From NCBI GenBank assembly GCA_030656575.1, contig JAUSPO010000072.1, positions 1 through 46,546 of the forward strand: 46,546 nt of DNA, in the 5' to 3' direction. The translations under genes and the position numbers were made by a program. Below are positions 35,864 through 44,507 of the stretch, one piece after another. Each line of letters begins with the position of its first letter. The stretch's first letter is position 1. The notes under the pieces were generated by a model. That model was not told where the DNA came from, ran no database searches, and was given only the letters and a program-made list of their open reading frames with translations. Source of the DNA: Bacillota bacterium. Its GTDB lineage: Bacteria; Bacillota; Dethiobacteria; DTU022; UBA8154.

Positions 35864-38260
35864 TCAAACTGTCGACCGGTGCTCGGCGCGCTCGATAATC
35901 TCATCCTGTACCGCTTTGTTCAGTATGGTAAAGTAGGTACTGTACCCAGCCACACGCACAATAAGATCACGATATCGCTCCGGGTTTTTCTGGGCTTTGA
36001 GCAGGGTTTCCTGATCAACCACGTTGAACTGTATATGCTTTCCGCCGTTTTTAAAATAAGTTTTTATGAGACCAGAAAGTTTTCTAAGATCGTCAGTACT
36101 TTGCAAGGCTGTGGGATGAAATTTCATATTGAGCAGGGTCGCCTGATAAGATGACTGGTCAACAGCCACGGCACTGCGAATAACACCTGTAGGACCATTT
36201 AGGTCCATCCCCTGGCTGGGAGACATGGAACCGTCGGGCAAAGAATCCCCTGCATACCTGCCGTCAGGGGTGGCTCCAGTCATAGATCCACCGGGAGCGT
36301 GTGCAGTAATGGAGATAGCCGTGGGTTTTACGGTAGCACCATAGATGGAACGAAATGAATTCGAGGTATCAGCCCAGAAACGGTACAGTTCACAAGCAAT
36401 AGAATCCACGAATGCATCACCATTGCCGAACTTCGGCACTGCCAGGCACATCCTGCGAATATCCTCATAGCCTTCCCAGTTGGCTGCCAGAGCGGCATGC
36501 AAATCCTTTTTGCTCACTTTTCTTTCCTCGAAAACCAGCTTCTTAACCACTGCCATGGAATCGGCTACGTTGATCATCCCCACCATATTCAGAGCTGAAC
36601 CGTTTTCAAAGGGCAGGGCACGGTCCAAGGCATCTTTGCCCACTTTAATGGCGTCCACCATCAGCGCTGAATGCACTACATCAGGATAAAGATCCCTTTG
36701 TGCCTGCAGCAGGATGTTATGCTCTTCATTAGTCAGGCTCATAAAAAAACAGAGCTGTTCCTTAAATGCCTTCATGAAGTCGTCAAAGGTCTCGAAACTG
36801 GCAAATTCACCGGTTTTTGGCCCCAACTGCACGCCGGTCTTCGGCTCCACCCCATTATTCATGGTGATCTCGAAGATACGGGGTACTACAAACATGCCAA
36901 AAGCATTGATACGGGACTTCCCGGGCAAATTAACGTCCAGGCACCCGGCCAGGGCATAGTCCCTAGCCTCTACCATACTCACACCCTGGCTGGTCAAAAA
37001 ATCAAGATAGGAATTATCGGAAATGAAAGCTGGCATGCCAATCCCTGTCCTGACAACTTCCAGCGCTTTAATCATTAATTCTTCAGGTGTCTTGTCGTGA
37101 ACCCTGACGGTAATGGTGTGGTGGGGAGTCTGACAATCCAGGGCTGCTTCCAGGATGAGATAGGAAAGTTCATTAGTGGCGTCTGCCCCGTCGGGAGTCA
37201 CTCCGCCAATGACAAAATTATGCCACCTGGCTATGCCTGCCCACTTATCCCTTTGCTCTTTGCCTCCATTGATAAAATTGAAATGCATAATCTTGATACG
37301 CAGGCACTCCAACAGCTCCAGCACTTCATGATCATTGATGCGGCCCATTTCCCTGTCTTTTTTATAAAAGGGATACATAAATTGGTCAAAGCGGCCACCC
37401 GGAGTCGTACCGCTGGCTACCATCATCCAGTAAAACCAGAAGGACTGCATTGCTTCCCTAAAAGTCCCGGCCGGTTCGCCAGGCACCCGGTAACACGTTT
37501 CGGCAATACGCTGAAGTTCATTTTTCCGCACAGAATCCTTTTCTTCCCGGGCCATCCCGGAAGCCAGGTCGCCGAATCTTTTGCCGATACGGACAATAGC
37601 TTCAAAAGCAATAACGGTGGCCTTCAGAAAATCAGCCTTTTTGATCGCTTCAGTATCAGTATACCTGAGGTTAGTTAGCTCTGCCCGGGCATCCCCGATC
37701 ACTTTATTCAGTCCTTCGTTGATCACCTTGGCATAATCAGGCAGAATGAGAGACAACCCAATGCCCAGTCCCCAACCGACTCCGGCTGTGCCCGGCCCCC
37801 GTCCCTGCTCTTTACGGTTCCAGGGTGGGCAAAGGATACCGGATTTAATAAAAGGCCATAGATGATCATCATCATAATAAAGTCCCTGCCTCTCATCCAA
37901 GGTCCTGCCCTGACCCAGCCAATAAGAGTCCATAGCCCTGAGCCTGGTTTCATCTTCTGGAGAAATATATAGAGAACCTTTTTTTAAGTCATCCAAATCT
38001 TCTTCAGGCCAGGTCGGACCGAGAGATCCCGCTTCCATGCCCATTGGCAGACTAGCTACATTGCCGACAAGAAGCTCGCCGTCTTCTATAAAAATGGACT
38101 TATGATCCAGGTAGTGAGCTGTGCTCATCGCCCTTCTTAGGACTGTCGGGAGTCCCTCTGTCTGTTTATAAGAATCTAAAATCAGGGAAGCCTTCTCCAG
38201 ACAAATGGGATATTTATCGACCTTGAGCCTATCTTTCAATTTTGTTAGCCGTTCGTTCAA
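35864..38260 (-). CDS. Glycyl radical enzyme, unassigned type (GRE2)
   Basis: This 798-residue paralogue of GRE1 shares its start (MNERLTKLKDRLKVDKYPIC versus MNERVKKLKQRLYVHKYPLC). The Cys motif LAGCLDVNLPG (about Cys440) and the Gly motif RVAGYSTYF (about Gly772) are intact. It also carries C-L-D in place of the common C-x-E. Other landmarks are CQTPHHTITVRVHDKTPEEL, FEITMNNGVEPKTGVQLG and HAPGGSMTGATPDGRYAGD. The start is TTG with AAGG about 11 bases ahead. It begins 31 bases after the activase and is probably transcribed from the MerR-type promoter. Whether GRE1 and GRE2 have different substrates or form a complex is unknown. Confidence 0.92.
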   Translation of the reverse strand: MNERLTKLKDRLKVDKYPICLEKASLILDSYKQTEGLPTVLRRAMSTAHYLDHKSIFIEDGELLVGNVASLPMGMEAGSLGPTWPEEDLDDLKKGSLYISPEDETRLRAMDSYWLGQGRTLDERQGLYYDDDHLWPFIKSGILCPPWNRKEQGRGPGTAGVGWGLGIGLSLILPDYAKVINEGLNKVIGDARAELTNLRYTDTEAIKKADFLKATVIAFEAIVRIGKRFGDLASGMAREEKDSVRKNELQRIAETCYRVPGEPAGTFREAMQSFWFYWMMVASGTTPGGRFDQFMYPFYKKDREMGRINDHEVLELLECLRIKIMHFNFINGGKEQRDKWAGIARWHNFVIGGVTPDGADATNELSYLILEAALDCQTPHHTITVRVHDKTPEELMIKALEVVRTGIGMPAFISDNSYLDFLTSQGVSMVEARDYALAGCLDVNLPGKSRINAFGMFVVPRIFEITMNNGVEPKTGVQLGPKTGEFASFETFDDFMKAFKEQLCFFMSLTNEEHNILLQAQRDLYPDVVHSALMVDAIKVGKDALDRALPFENGSALNMVGMINVADSMAVVKKLVFEERKVSKKDLHAALAANWEGYEDIRRMCLAVPKFGNGDAFVDSIACELYRFWADTSNSFRSIYGATVKPTAISITAHAPGGSMTGATPDGRYAGDSLPDGSMSPSQGMDLNGPTGVIRSAVAVDQSSYQATLLNMKFHPTALQSTDDLRKLSGLIKTYFKNGGKHIQFNVVDQETLLKAQKNPERYRDLIVRVAGYSTYFTILNKAVQDEIIERAEHRSTV

Positions 38261-38291
38261 TATAAACCCATCCTTCCATAACCGTTCTCCT

Positions 38292-39218
38292 TTATCCTCC
38301 TATTTGCACCGTTAATCCATGGGAAACAAAGATTTCTTTTAATTCTTTCAGATGCTGCTCGCTGGGGGGGATGCTGTTAAAGAGCAGACCCTGAACACCC
38401 ATTCTCTCGTTTTTGGACTCACCAAGACGATGAAAGGGTAGAAGGTTTACCGGCACAGAAGCCCCCAGTTTGCAGGCCACAAATTCAGCCGTGGCCTCTA
38501 TGTTCTCAAGCGAATCGTTATATCCCGGGATTACCGGTATTCGGATAATTACCGGCTTTTTTTGCTGGTGATAAATCCTGATAACATTATCTTTGATTAA
38601 TTCATTAGATACACCAGTGCATTTTTGATGCTCGCTGGGATCCATGTGCTTCAAATCGAATAATAGGAGATCGACATATGGCAAAACCAGCTGCAAAATA
38701 TCCCACCTGGCGTACCCAGATGTTTCTAAGGCGGTATGTATACCAGCTTTCTTGCACAAACTCAGCACACTCGCGGCAAACTCCGACTGAAATAGTGGTT
38801 CTCCACCGCTTAGAGTAGCACCACCGCCCGATTCTTCGTAGAAAATTTTATCCTGCTCAATTTTATTAAAAACCTCACCGGCCGATACCCGAGTACCCAT
38901 CATGTTTCTGGCCTCATGCAAACATACAGTTGTACAAACTCCGCAACTTTGGCACAAGTTGCGGTTTGTCACAGCTTTCCCATCCTGAATATGAATGGCT
39001 CCTATGGGGCAGGCAGGTATGCATTTCCCGCATCCTGCACACTTTTCTGCAGTAAAAAAGATCTGGTGACACATGGAATGTGACTCCGGATTCTGGCACC
39101 ATAAGCACCTCAGAGGACACCCTTTCATAAAAACCGTAGTTCGAATACCAGGCCCATCGTGGATGCAATAGTGCTGCACATTAAAAATCATGCCCTCCAC
39201 AGCGGATAAATTAGTCAT
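38292..39218 (-). CDS. Glycyl radical enzyme activase (radical SAM)
   Basis: This activase of about 308 residues uses S-adenosylmethionine and an iron-sulfur cluster to place the radical on a GRE glycine. The N-terminal IHDGPGIRTTVFMKG leads into the CX3CX2C motif CPLRCLWC. Next come two ferredoxin-type clusters (CAGCGKCIPACP and CQSCGVCTTVC), as in activases of the non-PFL type, then GGGATLSGGEPLFQ, LLLFDLKHMD and IPVIPGYND. The frame opens at 39284, but AGGTGG fits the ATG at 39218. It is the only activase in the window and probably serves both GREs. A MerR-type promoter lies directly upstream. Confidence 0.93.
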   Translation of the reverse strand: MTNLSAVEGMIFNVQHYCIHDGPGIRTTVFMKGCPLRCLWCQNPESHSMCHQIFFTAEKCAGCGKCIPACPIGAIHIQDGKAVTNRNLCQSCGVCTTVCLHEARNMMGTRVSAGEVFNKIEQDKIFYEESGGGATLSGGEPLFQSEFAASVLSLCKKAGIHTALETSGYARWDILQLVLPYVDLLLFDLKHMDPSEHQKCTGVSNELIKDNVIRIYHQQKKPVIIRIPVIPGYNDSLENIEATAEFVACKLGASVPVNLLPFHRLGESKNERMGVQGLLFNSIPPSEQHLKELKEIFVSHGLTVQIGG

Positions 39219-39269
39219 ATGTGTACCACCACCTAGTTGGTAAAAGCAATCTTTAATTACTCTATCACC

Positions 39270-39300
39270 AGTATAAACCCTCAAGCAACTTGAGAGTCAA
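39270..39300 (-). promoter_or_regulatory. MerR-type promoter and operator of the activase-GRE2 genes
   Basis: On the minus strand there is TTGACT (39300-39295) and TATACT (39275-39270) with a 19-base spacer, two longer than optimal. The spacer holds the palindrome CTCAAG-TTG-CTTGAG (39294-39280). Overlong spacers with a central dyad are the signature of MerR-family promoters, which the regulator activates by untwisting the DNA. A MerR gene ends 88 bases upstream (its last base is 39388). Confidence 0.85.
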
Positions 39301-39387
39301 TTATATATTTTCTAATTTTTTAAGTTTTTTAAAAAAATCCCGCGACTCTCTCGCCGGGGGAAATTTTAATTCAGAATTAAATTCTCT

Positions 39388-40200
39388 TTATATTATTTTT
39401 TCCACGGGGATTTGTATTTCCGCCAGGTACATTTTCCGGTTTTCGGTGAAGGTTCGATCAATGATAATAAACCTCACCGGATCACCACAGGCAGCATAGT
39501 TATTTTCTTTGAGATAGTTTAATAACTTTTCATAATAGGGTGGAGACTCATCGTGCTTTCCCCTGTAATAGATACAGACGTAGTCTCCGGCAGGCAGTGT
39601 ACTGTTCATCTTTGTATCTTCCTGGCTGTCTTCAGGCATCACAAAGATTGAATTATAATCCTTAAAATAATGCCTGCTCAAATCCATGCATGAAATCGTG
39701 AGCCCCACTTTTTCTAAATAAGCATTGGCCATCTTCTCCAGTTTTCGAATTGCCAACTCTAATTCCGACCTGGATGCAATCCTCTCATGCAAACGCAAGA
39801 CCTTTCTTTCCTGGAGATGCTCTATCCTGATAACGTCCAAGTCCTTACACCTGCGGGCCTCTTCGATTTCATTGATACGATGTGTGAATTTATTAATCAC
39901 GGTCTGCAGTCTGTTATATTCCTGAACAGCCTTCTCATGCTGCTTTTTTAAAAGCAGCAGGTAATTTTCCGGAGTCATCTTTTCGCAGATATTTTTTGTT
40001 TCTTTCAGGGATACCCCCATCAGCCTTAAATATCTGATTTTACTTAACTCTTCAAATTGGTCAATGGAATAATAACGATATCCACTGTGGGGATCCGTTT
40101 GGATCGGCTTAAACAAGTCAATTGCATCGTAATAACGCAGGGTCGCTACCGAAATATTAAATATTTTGGAAATTTCGCCAATGGAAAAAAGTTTTTTCAT
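39388..40200 (-). CDS. MerR-family regulator with effector-binding domain
   Basis: This 270-residue regulator has a classical MerR winged helix at its start (LFSIGEISKIFNISVATLRYYDAIDLFKP, then HSGYRYYSIDQFEELSKIRYLRLMGVSLKE). A coiled-coil dimerisation helix follows around residues 80-115. The C-terminal domain is of the BmrR/GyrI-like ligand-binding type (VCIYYRGKHDESPPYYEKLL, MYLAEIQIPVEKI). It lies directly upstream of the promoter with the MerR signature, so it very likely controls the activase and GRE2 in response to a small molecule. GGCGGGG precedes the ATG. Confidence 0.92.
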   Translation of the reverse strand: MKKLFSIGEISKIFNISVATLRYYDAIDLFKPIQTDPHSGYRYYSIDQFEELSKIRYLRLMGVSLKETKNICEKMTPENYLLLLKKQHEKAVQEYNRLQTVINKFTHRINEIEEARRCKDLDVIRIEHLQERKVLRLHERIASRSELELAIRKLEKMANAYLEKVGLTISCMDLSRHYFKDYNSIFVMPEDSQEDTKMNSTLPAGDYVCIYYRGKHDESPPYYEKLLNYLKENNYAACGDPVRFIIIDRTFTENRKMYLAEIQIPVEKII

Positions 40201-40293
40201 ATAACCCCGCCTACTCTCCAGATAGTCAGAATAATATAATTATATATCTTAAATATCAGACAATCTATACCAAGCAGCAGTTTTATACCTTCC

Positions 40294-41667
40294 TTATAAG
40301 AGTGCAGTAATCTGGGCAATGTTTTCGACTTCATCCAAATTCATGATTAATCCTACTAAATCCTTTAACTTTTCCATGGTAATATTTTTCATTGAGTGCC
40401 CGGCACAATCCATAAACTTTGTTATCAAGGCCTCCTGGCTCATGGGATTTCCGGGATGGCCATAGGGGAAACTTACTCTTTTTGAAAGGACAGAGTTTTT
40501 AGTGTGGACTTCCAACCGACTTTGCATAGTTGATTTAGAAGTAAAAGAGTCGTCCACCTCATATGTGACTTTTCTGGATACTCCCAACACTTCCCGGTTT
40601 ACCAACGCCTGGGGTGAAAAATGCTCCAGTGCAACTCTCTTGTAAACAATAGCAGTCGCGACAACGAAAGGGATACTGAATTTGGCATCGATTGCCGTTA
40701 TTGGGTTTTGCTTTGTTTCCAATGGCTCACAAAGCATCCTGTTTAAAGGGCTCACAACAGCCCTGATTTCCTTTACGTCTCCAGGCTTTAAATCATGTTC
40801 TTCTATAATCTGCAAAACTGCATCAACGTAAGAATGGGTACCCCTGCAGCTGGGCCAGGGTTTGAAACTAACATTGGCACTTTCAAAGACCTTTCCCAGG
40901 TTATCTGTCAACATATCAGGAAAATAATTTCCTCTTGCATACAGATTAAAAAATCCTGCCTTACCTTCAAACGGCTGTTTAAAACCAACAATACCTTCCC
41001 TGGCCAGCAATGCCGATAATACTCCGGCCTTTGCCGAAAAAGCATCCCTTATTGACCTTACTACCGATTGAGGGTTGTGGATTAGTTCCCCGCTGCATGT
41101 TGCCTGGCATAGAGTTAGGGAGAAAGCGTCCAAAATCTGTTCTTCAGAGAGTTTTAAAAGTTTGCTAACCGCCGTTGTCGCTCCAAAAGCACCTAATATA
41201 GGAGGCATATACCAACCATACCCCAGCAAGTCTTCCTTTAAAGACAGACCTAATCTGCAAACCAGATCACTTCCCAAAATGATCGCGGCAAGGAAGTCCC
41301 TGCCGCTTACATCTCCCAGAGATTCCGCAACTGCAAGGGCAGCAGGTATAGCAGCAGCATTGGGATGCACAAATGCCCTATCGTGTGCATCCTCAAAATC
41401 CAGTGCATGGGCCATTGATCCATTGGCAAAAGCGGCCATAGCCGCAGGCACCTTTTGATCAAAACCCAGAATCGTACTTTCGTTTTTTCCTCCACTGGTC
41501 ACCGCCAGATGAACAAATTCTTTGCATCCCTCTCCAAGAGTACCGGCGGCAAGCATTACCGCAAGTGCATCCAGGAAGCAATTTTTCGCAATTTTCACCA
41601 CACCTGCAGGTATATGATCATAATCAGTATTAGCAATATGTTTTGCCAATATTTGCGACTCGTTCAT
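40294..41667 (-). CDS. MmgE/PrpD family protein
   Basis: This 457-residue protein is of the MmgE/PrpD family, which includes 2-methylcitrate dehydratase, cis-aconitate decarboxylase and iminodisuccinate epimerase. Landmarks are IAKNCFLDALAVMLAAGTLGE, MAAFANGSMAHALDFEDAHD (the family's active-site region with Asp/His), HPNAAAIPAALAVAESLG, SFKPWPSCRGTHSYVDAVLQ and DAKFSIPFVVATAI. The exact reaction is not predictable. GAGGAGG precedes the ATG. A 27-base operator/promoter block shared with GRE1 lies 87 bases upstream, tying it to the same regulon. Confidence 0.9.
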   Translation of the reverse strand: MNESQILAKHIANTDYDHIPAGVVKIAKNCFLDALAVMLAAGTLGEGCKEFVHLAVTSGGKNESTILGFDQKVPAAMAAFANGSMAHALDFEDAHDRAFVHPNAAAIPAALAVAESLGDVSGRDFLAAIILGSDLVCRLGLSLKEDLLGYGWYMPPILGAFGATTAVSKLLKLSEEQILDAFSLTLCQATCSGELIHNPQSVVRSIRDAFSAKAGVLSALLAREGIVGFKQPFEGKAGFFNLYARGNYFPDMLTDNLGKVFESANVSFKPWPSCRGTHSYVDAVLQIIEEHDLKPGDVKEIRAVVSPLNRMLCEPLETKQNPITAIDAKFSIPFVVATAIVYKRVALEHFSPQALVNREVLGVSRKVTYEVDDSFTSKSTMQSRLEVHTKNSVLSKRVSFPYGHPGNPMSQEALITKFMDCAGHSMKNITMEKLKDLVGLIMNLDEVENIAQITALL

Positions 41668-41753
41668 TTTTTTCTTGCTTCCTCCTCAATTGGCCAGTTG
41701 GACTGAAACATTTGTTATCCCACGCACTGGCAAGTAAATAGGTTAATCAAAGA

Positions 41754-41780
41754 CTTTGTTATACTAATTTGTAATACAAT
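41754..41780 (-). promoter_or_regulatory. Conserved operator/promoter block upstream of the MmgE/PrpD gene
   Basis: TTGTAATACAA (41769-41779) matches TNGTNNNACNA. The surrounding 27 bases match 35782-35808 at 24 of 27 positions, including the TAGTAT -10-like box read on the minus strand. The match in two unrelated genes implies a common regulator. Confidence 0.6.
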
Positions 41781-41874
41781 TATAAGACAATCTTATTTTT
41801 ATGTCTATAGAATCTTACTTCTTCATAAAAATTACTTTATACTTTTAATGATAGAAGTTATTTTTTCACCAAAC

Positions 41875-41896
41875 AAAAAATTGCCCATAAGGGCAA
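41875..41896 (-). terminator. Terminator after the cell-wall amidase gene
   Basis: On the minus strand TTGCCC-TTAT-GGGCAA is followed by TTTTTT, a textbook intrinsic terminator 60 bases past the amidase stop. Confidence 0.88.
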
Positions 41897-41958
41897 CTAA
41901 TAATAATATTTAACAAGACCAGCTTCTACATGGAAAGATTAACCGAAGCTGAACTCAA

Positions 41959-43497
41959 TTAACGGCCAAAGAAGTTCTTAATTCCTCTGCTAATAGACTC
42001 GGCGCTAAGTCTCTGAAACTCTGATGAAGCCAGGAGTTTTTCTTCTACAGAATTACTTATAAATGCAGTCTCGACTAATACTGCAGGAACCAGGGACTCC
42101 CGCAGGACTAGAAAATTGGCTTCTCTTACACCTTTGTCTTCTCTCTGTAGAAGGGCGACCAGTTCGACCTGAATAACAGAAGCAAGCACCATCCGGTTTT
42201 GATTAATGGCTTCCTGCCCCGGTTCCCGGGATGAGCAATAAAAGGTCATCGTTCCGGAGAGCTGGGGATTGGTGGACGCATTGGCGTGAACACTTACCAG
42301 AAGATCGGCATTTGCCGCACAAGCTGCATTGGCCCTTTCACTGAGGGTTAAGGAAGTATCGCCGTGCCTGGTAAATATCACGGTAAACCCTTCTTTAAGC
42401 AGGATGTCACCCAGCTTAAGGGAGATATTCATGACAACATCCCGCTCCACAACACCGCTTGGGCCGATAGCTCCCGGATCTGAGCCGTCCCAGAGGTGAG
42501 TCATACCATGCCCCGGGTCAATTACCACAGACTTCCCGGCACCCCTGGAGGGACCCACATGGGGAGAATAGACGACAGCTGTAAGCCACCGTGCTATCCA
42601 GCCGGTCCTTCCGTCCGGAAGGCTGACCTCATACCAGTCGTCTTGCTCCCCGACTATTGCCAATTTCTGTCCGCACTTCACCTGGGCAATCAATGGAAAA
42701 TTCGCTCCTGGAGAGGATCTGACATTAACAATATCTTTCATAATTAAAGCGGAACGAGGGAAAGGGAGTAGCGAAAAGTTCAAACCATCGTTACCGCCAA
42801 TGCCGCCGCTGTACTCCCGGCCTGCTTCATTTACGTCCACAAGCCACCCGGCAATCCATCCCTTTTGGAAACCAGGCACATCCACCTCATACCACTCCCC
42901 AAGCTCCCCGATCACAGTCAGCACGGTTCCTGCTTTTACCTGGGTAACGCGGGGCAAAGAGGTGTCAGGTCCCGACCTTATATTTACTATGCTTCCGGTT
43001 ACAGTAACTGTTTTTGTCTTATCAGAAGAAGGTGGTAACACCACCGGAAGACGTAAAGAGACGCTTCTGCTTTCGTTATCCCAGGAGACAGTCATGCCAA
43101 ATGTTTCAGCCAAAAAACGAAGAGGCACCATGGTACGGCCGTCCTTTAAAGCCGCTGCCGTATCCATTAATTTATTTTCTCCATTGACCCTAGCTGTCTT
43201 TTCATTGATCCACAATTCTACTGCAACATTTCCCCTCTTTACTACAACCTTCTGCTCTTTCCCGTCCCAGGAAACAAAACTGCCTAAGGCCTCGGTAACA
43301 AAACGGACCGGAACCATTGTTCGTGAGTTATGGTCTATGTAAGCGGGCACGTCCGGTTCTATCTTTACACCGTCGACAATGAGGTTAACCTGTTGACTTC
43401 CCCAAACCACCTGCGCTCCCAAAAAAAGCAATATTAATGCCATAAGCGGAATTAAAATATATTTTAATGTCGAATTTAGTCTTACCGCACTCGACAT
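41959..43497 (-). CDS. N-acetylmuramoyl-L-alanine amidase with copper-amine-oxidase-like and SH3 domains
   Basis: This 512-residue secreted cell-wall hydrolase has a signal peptide (ILIPLMALILLFLGAQVVWG). Next comes a copper-amine-oxidase N-terminal-like domain in two repeats (TMVPVRFVTEALGSFVSWD; TMVPLRFLAETFGMTVSWD), then two bacterial SH3 domains (VNIRSGPDTSLPRV and VNVRSSPGANFPLI, each ending GWIAxWL). The C-terminal zinc amidase (Amidase_3) follows. Zinc and catalytic residues are in VIDPGHG, VVERD, SVHANAS and VETAFISN. It cleaves the bond between muramic acid and the stem peptide. The domain order is typical of Clostridia. ACAGGAGGTG precedes the ATG. Confidence 0.95.
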   Translation of the reverse strand: MSSAVRLNSTLKYILIPLMALILLFLGAQVVWGSQQVNLIVDGVKIEPDVPAYIDHNSRTMVPVRFVTEALGSFVSWDGKEQKVVVKRGNVAVELWINEKTARVNGENKLMDTAAALKDGRTMVPLRFLAETFGMTVSWDNESRSVSLRLPVVLPPSSDKTKTVTVTGSIVNIRSGPDTSLPRVTQVKAGTVLTVIGELGEWYEVDVPGFQKGWIAGWLVDVNEAGREYSGGIGGNDGLNFSLLPFPRSALIMKDIVNVRSSPGANFPLIAQVKCGQKLAIVGEQDDWYEVSLPDGRTGWIARWLTAVVYSPHVGPSRGAGKSVVIDPGHGMTHLWDGSDPGAIGPSGVVERDVVMNISLKLGDILLKEGFTVIFTRHGDTSLTLSERANAACAANADLLVSVHANASTNPQLSGTMTFYCSSREPGQEAINQNRMVLASVIQVELVALLQREDKGVREANFLVLRESLVPAVLVETAFISNSVEEKLLASSEFQRLSAESISRGIKNFFGR

Positions 43498-43600
43498 AAC
43501 ACACCTCCTGTCAAAATACGTCTGCTTTTGTTTAACGAATTCTTCAAAAAAAGGATACGGTTTCCTTTGTTATATTTTTAGGTTGGATTGAATTCACAAA

Positions 43601-43637
43601 AAAAGATGATTTCTCTATTTTAGAAAAATCATCTTTT
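43601..43637 (-). terminator. Terminator after the lipoprotein gene
   Basis: AAAAGATGATTT (43601-43612) pairs perfectly with AAATCATCTTTT (43626-43637) over a 13-base loop. On the minus strand the stem runs into a T tract. It lies 46 bases beyond the lipoprotein stop. Confidence 0.8.
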
Positions 43638-43682
43638 AAATTTTTACAGTGACCATATTAATACTGAAATTCTATTTATGAA

Positions 43683-44411
43683 TTAGATGGTCCATTCATC
43701 GTGGACAATGCCCACAAGAAACCACGATCCGTTAACGTCTTCAAAAACCAGCCGCAGGCTTTTCCAGTCCATACCTAAATACTGAGAATCAAAGCCGGTG
43801 AAATGGAATTCCACAAAGCTTCCATTAGGATATGCCTGGTCTAAGTTAATAAGAGTATTGCCGGTACCGATCACTATATTATTTCCGATCATATGCGGGT
43901 CGGCAAAGTCTTTATCATAGATAAACCGGTCGTAGTAATCGCTGAAGGTAAAGTCGATGGGATCACCGCTACCATCAAAAGCACCCCAATTATAGACCTG
44001 GCTGCCGGGCAGCAGGGTGGTAATATCCTGGGCAGAAAAGACCAAATTCTCCTGCAGGTTGATATAGCCATAAGGAGAGAAACGCACCCCCTGAGCCGGG
44101 TGAACGTGAGCAGAAAGGCTACCCATGTCCTGATTCTGCAGCAGTTCCACAACTGTCAGAGCCGAACTCAGCAAAGAGCTTGACTGAGTTCCGGAGGCGG
44201 CATCGATTTGGCGCTGCAGCTCAGCCACTTTTGATTCCAGTCCTGCCTTTTCAGCGATTAGTTGGCTGATCAGCGCCTCCTTTTCCGCCAGCTCGGCTTC
44301 CAATTCGCTGGATGGCCCGGCGGGAGTGTTATTGGGAGCACAACCATAGAAAGAAGCTCCTACAATAAGAACCAGTAGCATTACTATAACTATAATAGGC
44401 TTTGATTTCAA
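43683..44411 (-). CDS. Coiled-coil lipoprotein of unknown function
   Basis: This 242-residue lipoprotein has the lipobox SFYGC (Cys24), a coiled-coil heptad stretch of about 40 residues rich in Glu/Lys/Leu (ELEAELAEKEALISQLIAEK onward), and then a globular domain beginning SALTVVELLQNQDMGSLSAH. The C-terminal domain, with VRFSPYGYINLQ, MIGNNIVIGTGNTLINL and GMDWKSLRLVFEDVNGSW, matches no family I can name with confidence; it looks like an NTF2-like or small extracellular beta domain. The start is TTG with AGGGG 8 bases upstream. Its own promoter and terminator suggest a single-gene unit. Confidence 0.8.
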   Translation of the reverse strand: MKSKPIIVIVMLLVLIVGASFYGCAPNNTPAGPSSELEAELAEKEALISQLIAEKAGLESKVAELQRQIDAASGTQSSSLLSSALTVVELLQNQDMGSLSAHVHPAQGVRFSPYGYINLQENLVFSAQDITTLLPGSQVYNWGAFDGSGDPIDFTFSDYYDRFIYDKDFADPHMIGNNIVIGTGNTLINLDQAYPNGSFVEFHFTGFDSQYLGMDWKSLRLVFEDVNGSWFLVGIVHDEWTI

Positions 44412-44439
44412 TAGCTCATCCCCTTTCTAACTTTCTTTA

Positions 44440-44468
44440 ATAATAAATAGAAACATTGAGCTTTACAA
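44440..44468 (-). promoter_or_regulatory. Promoter of the lipoprotein gene
   Basis: On the minus strand there is TTGTAA (44468-44463), 17 bases and TATTAT (44445-44440). Transcription would start just upstream of the AGGGG site. Confidence 0.55.
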
Positions 44469-44507
44469 GTCAGGGGGACACCATAATTATTTCCATTTTT
44501 AATATTG

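Noticed and set aside
37097-37678. Plus-strand 193-codon frame inside GRE2
   Set aside because: It is antisense to a conserved enzyme and shows no family signature.
33320-38260. Pyruvate formate-lyase or arylsuccinate synthase identity for the GREs
   Set aside because: There is no adjacent Cys-Cys pair as in pyruvate formate-lyase. Length and the lack of small accessory-subunit genes do not favour arylsuccinate synthases or 4-hydroxyphenylacetate decarboxylase.
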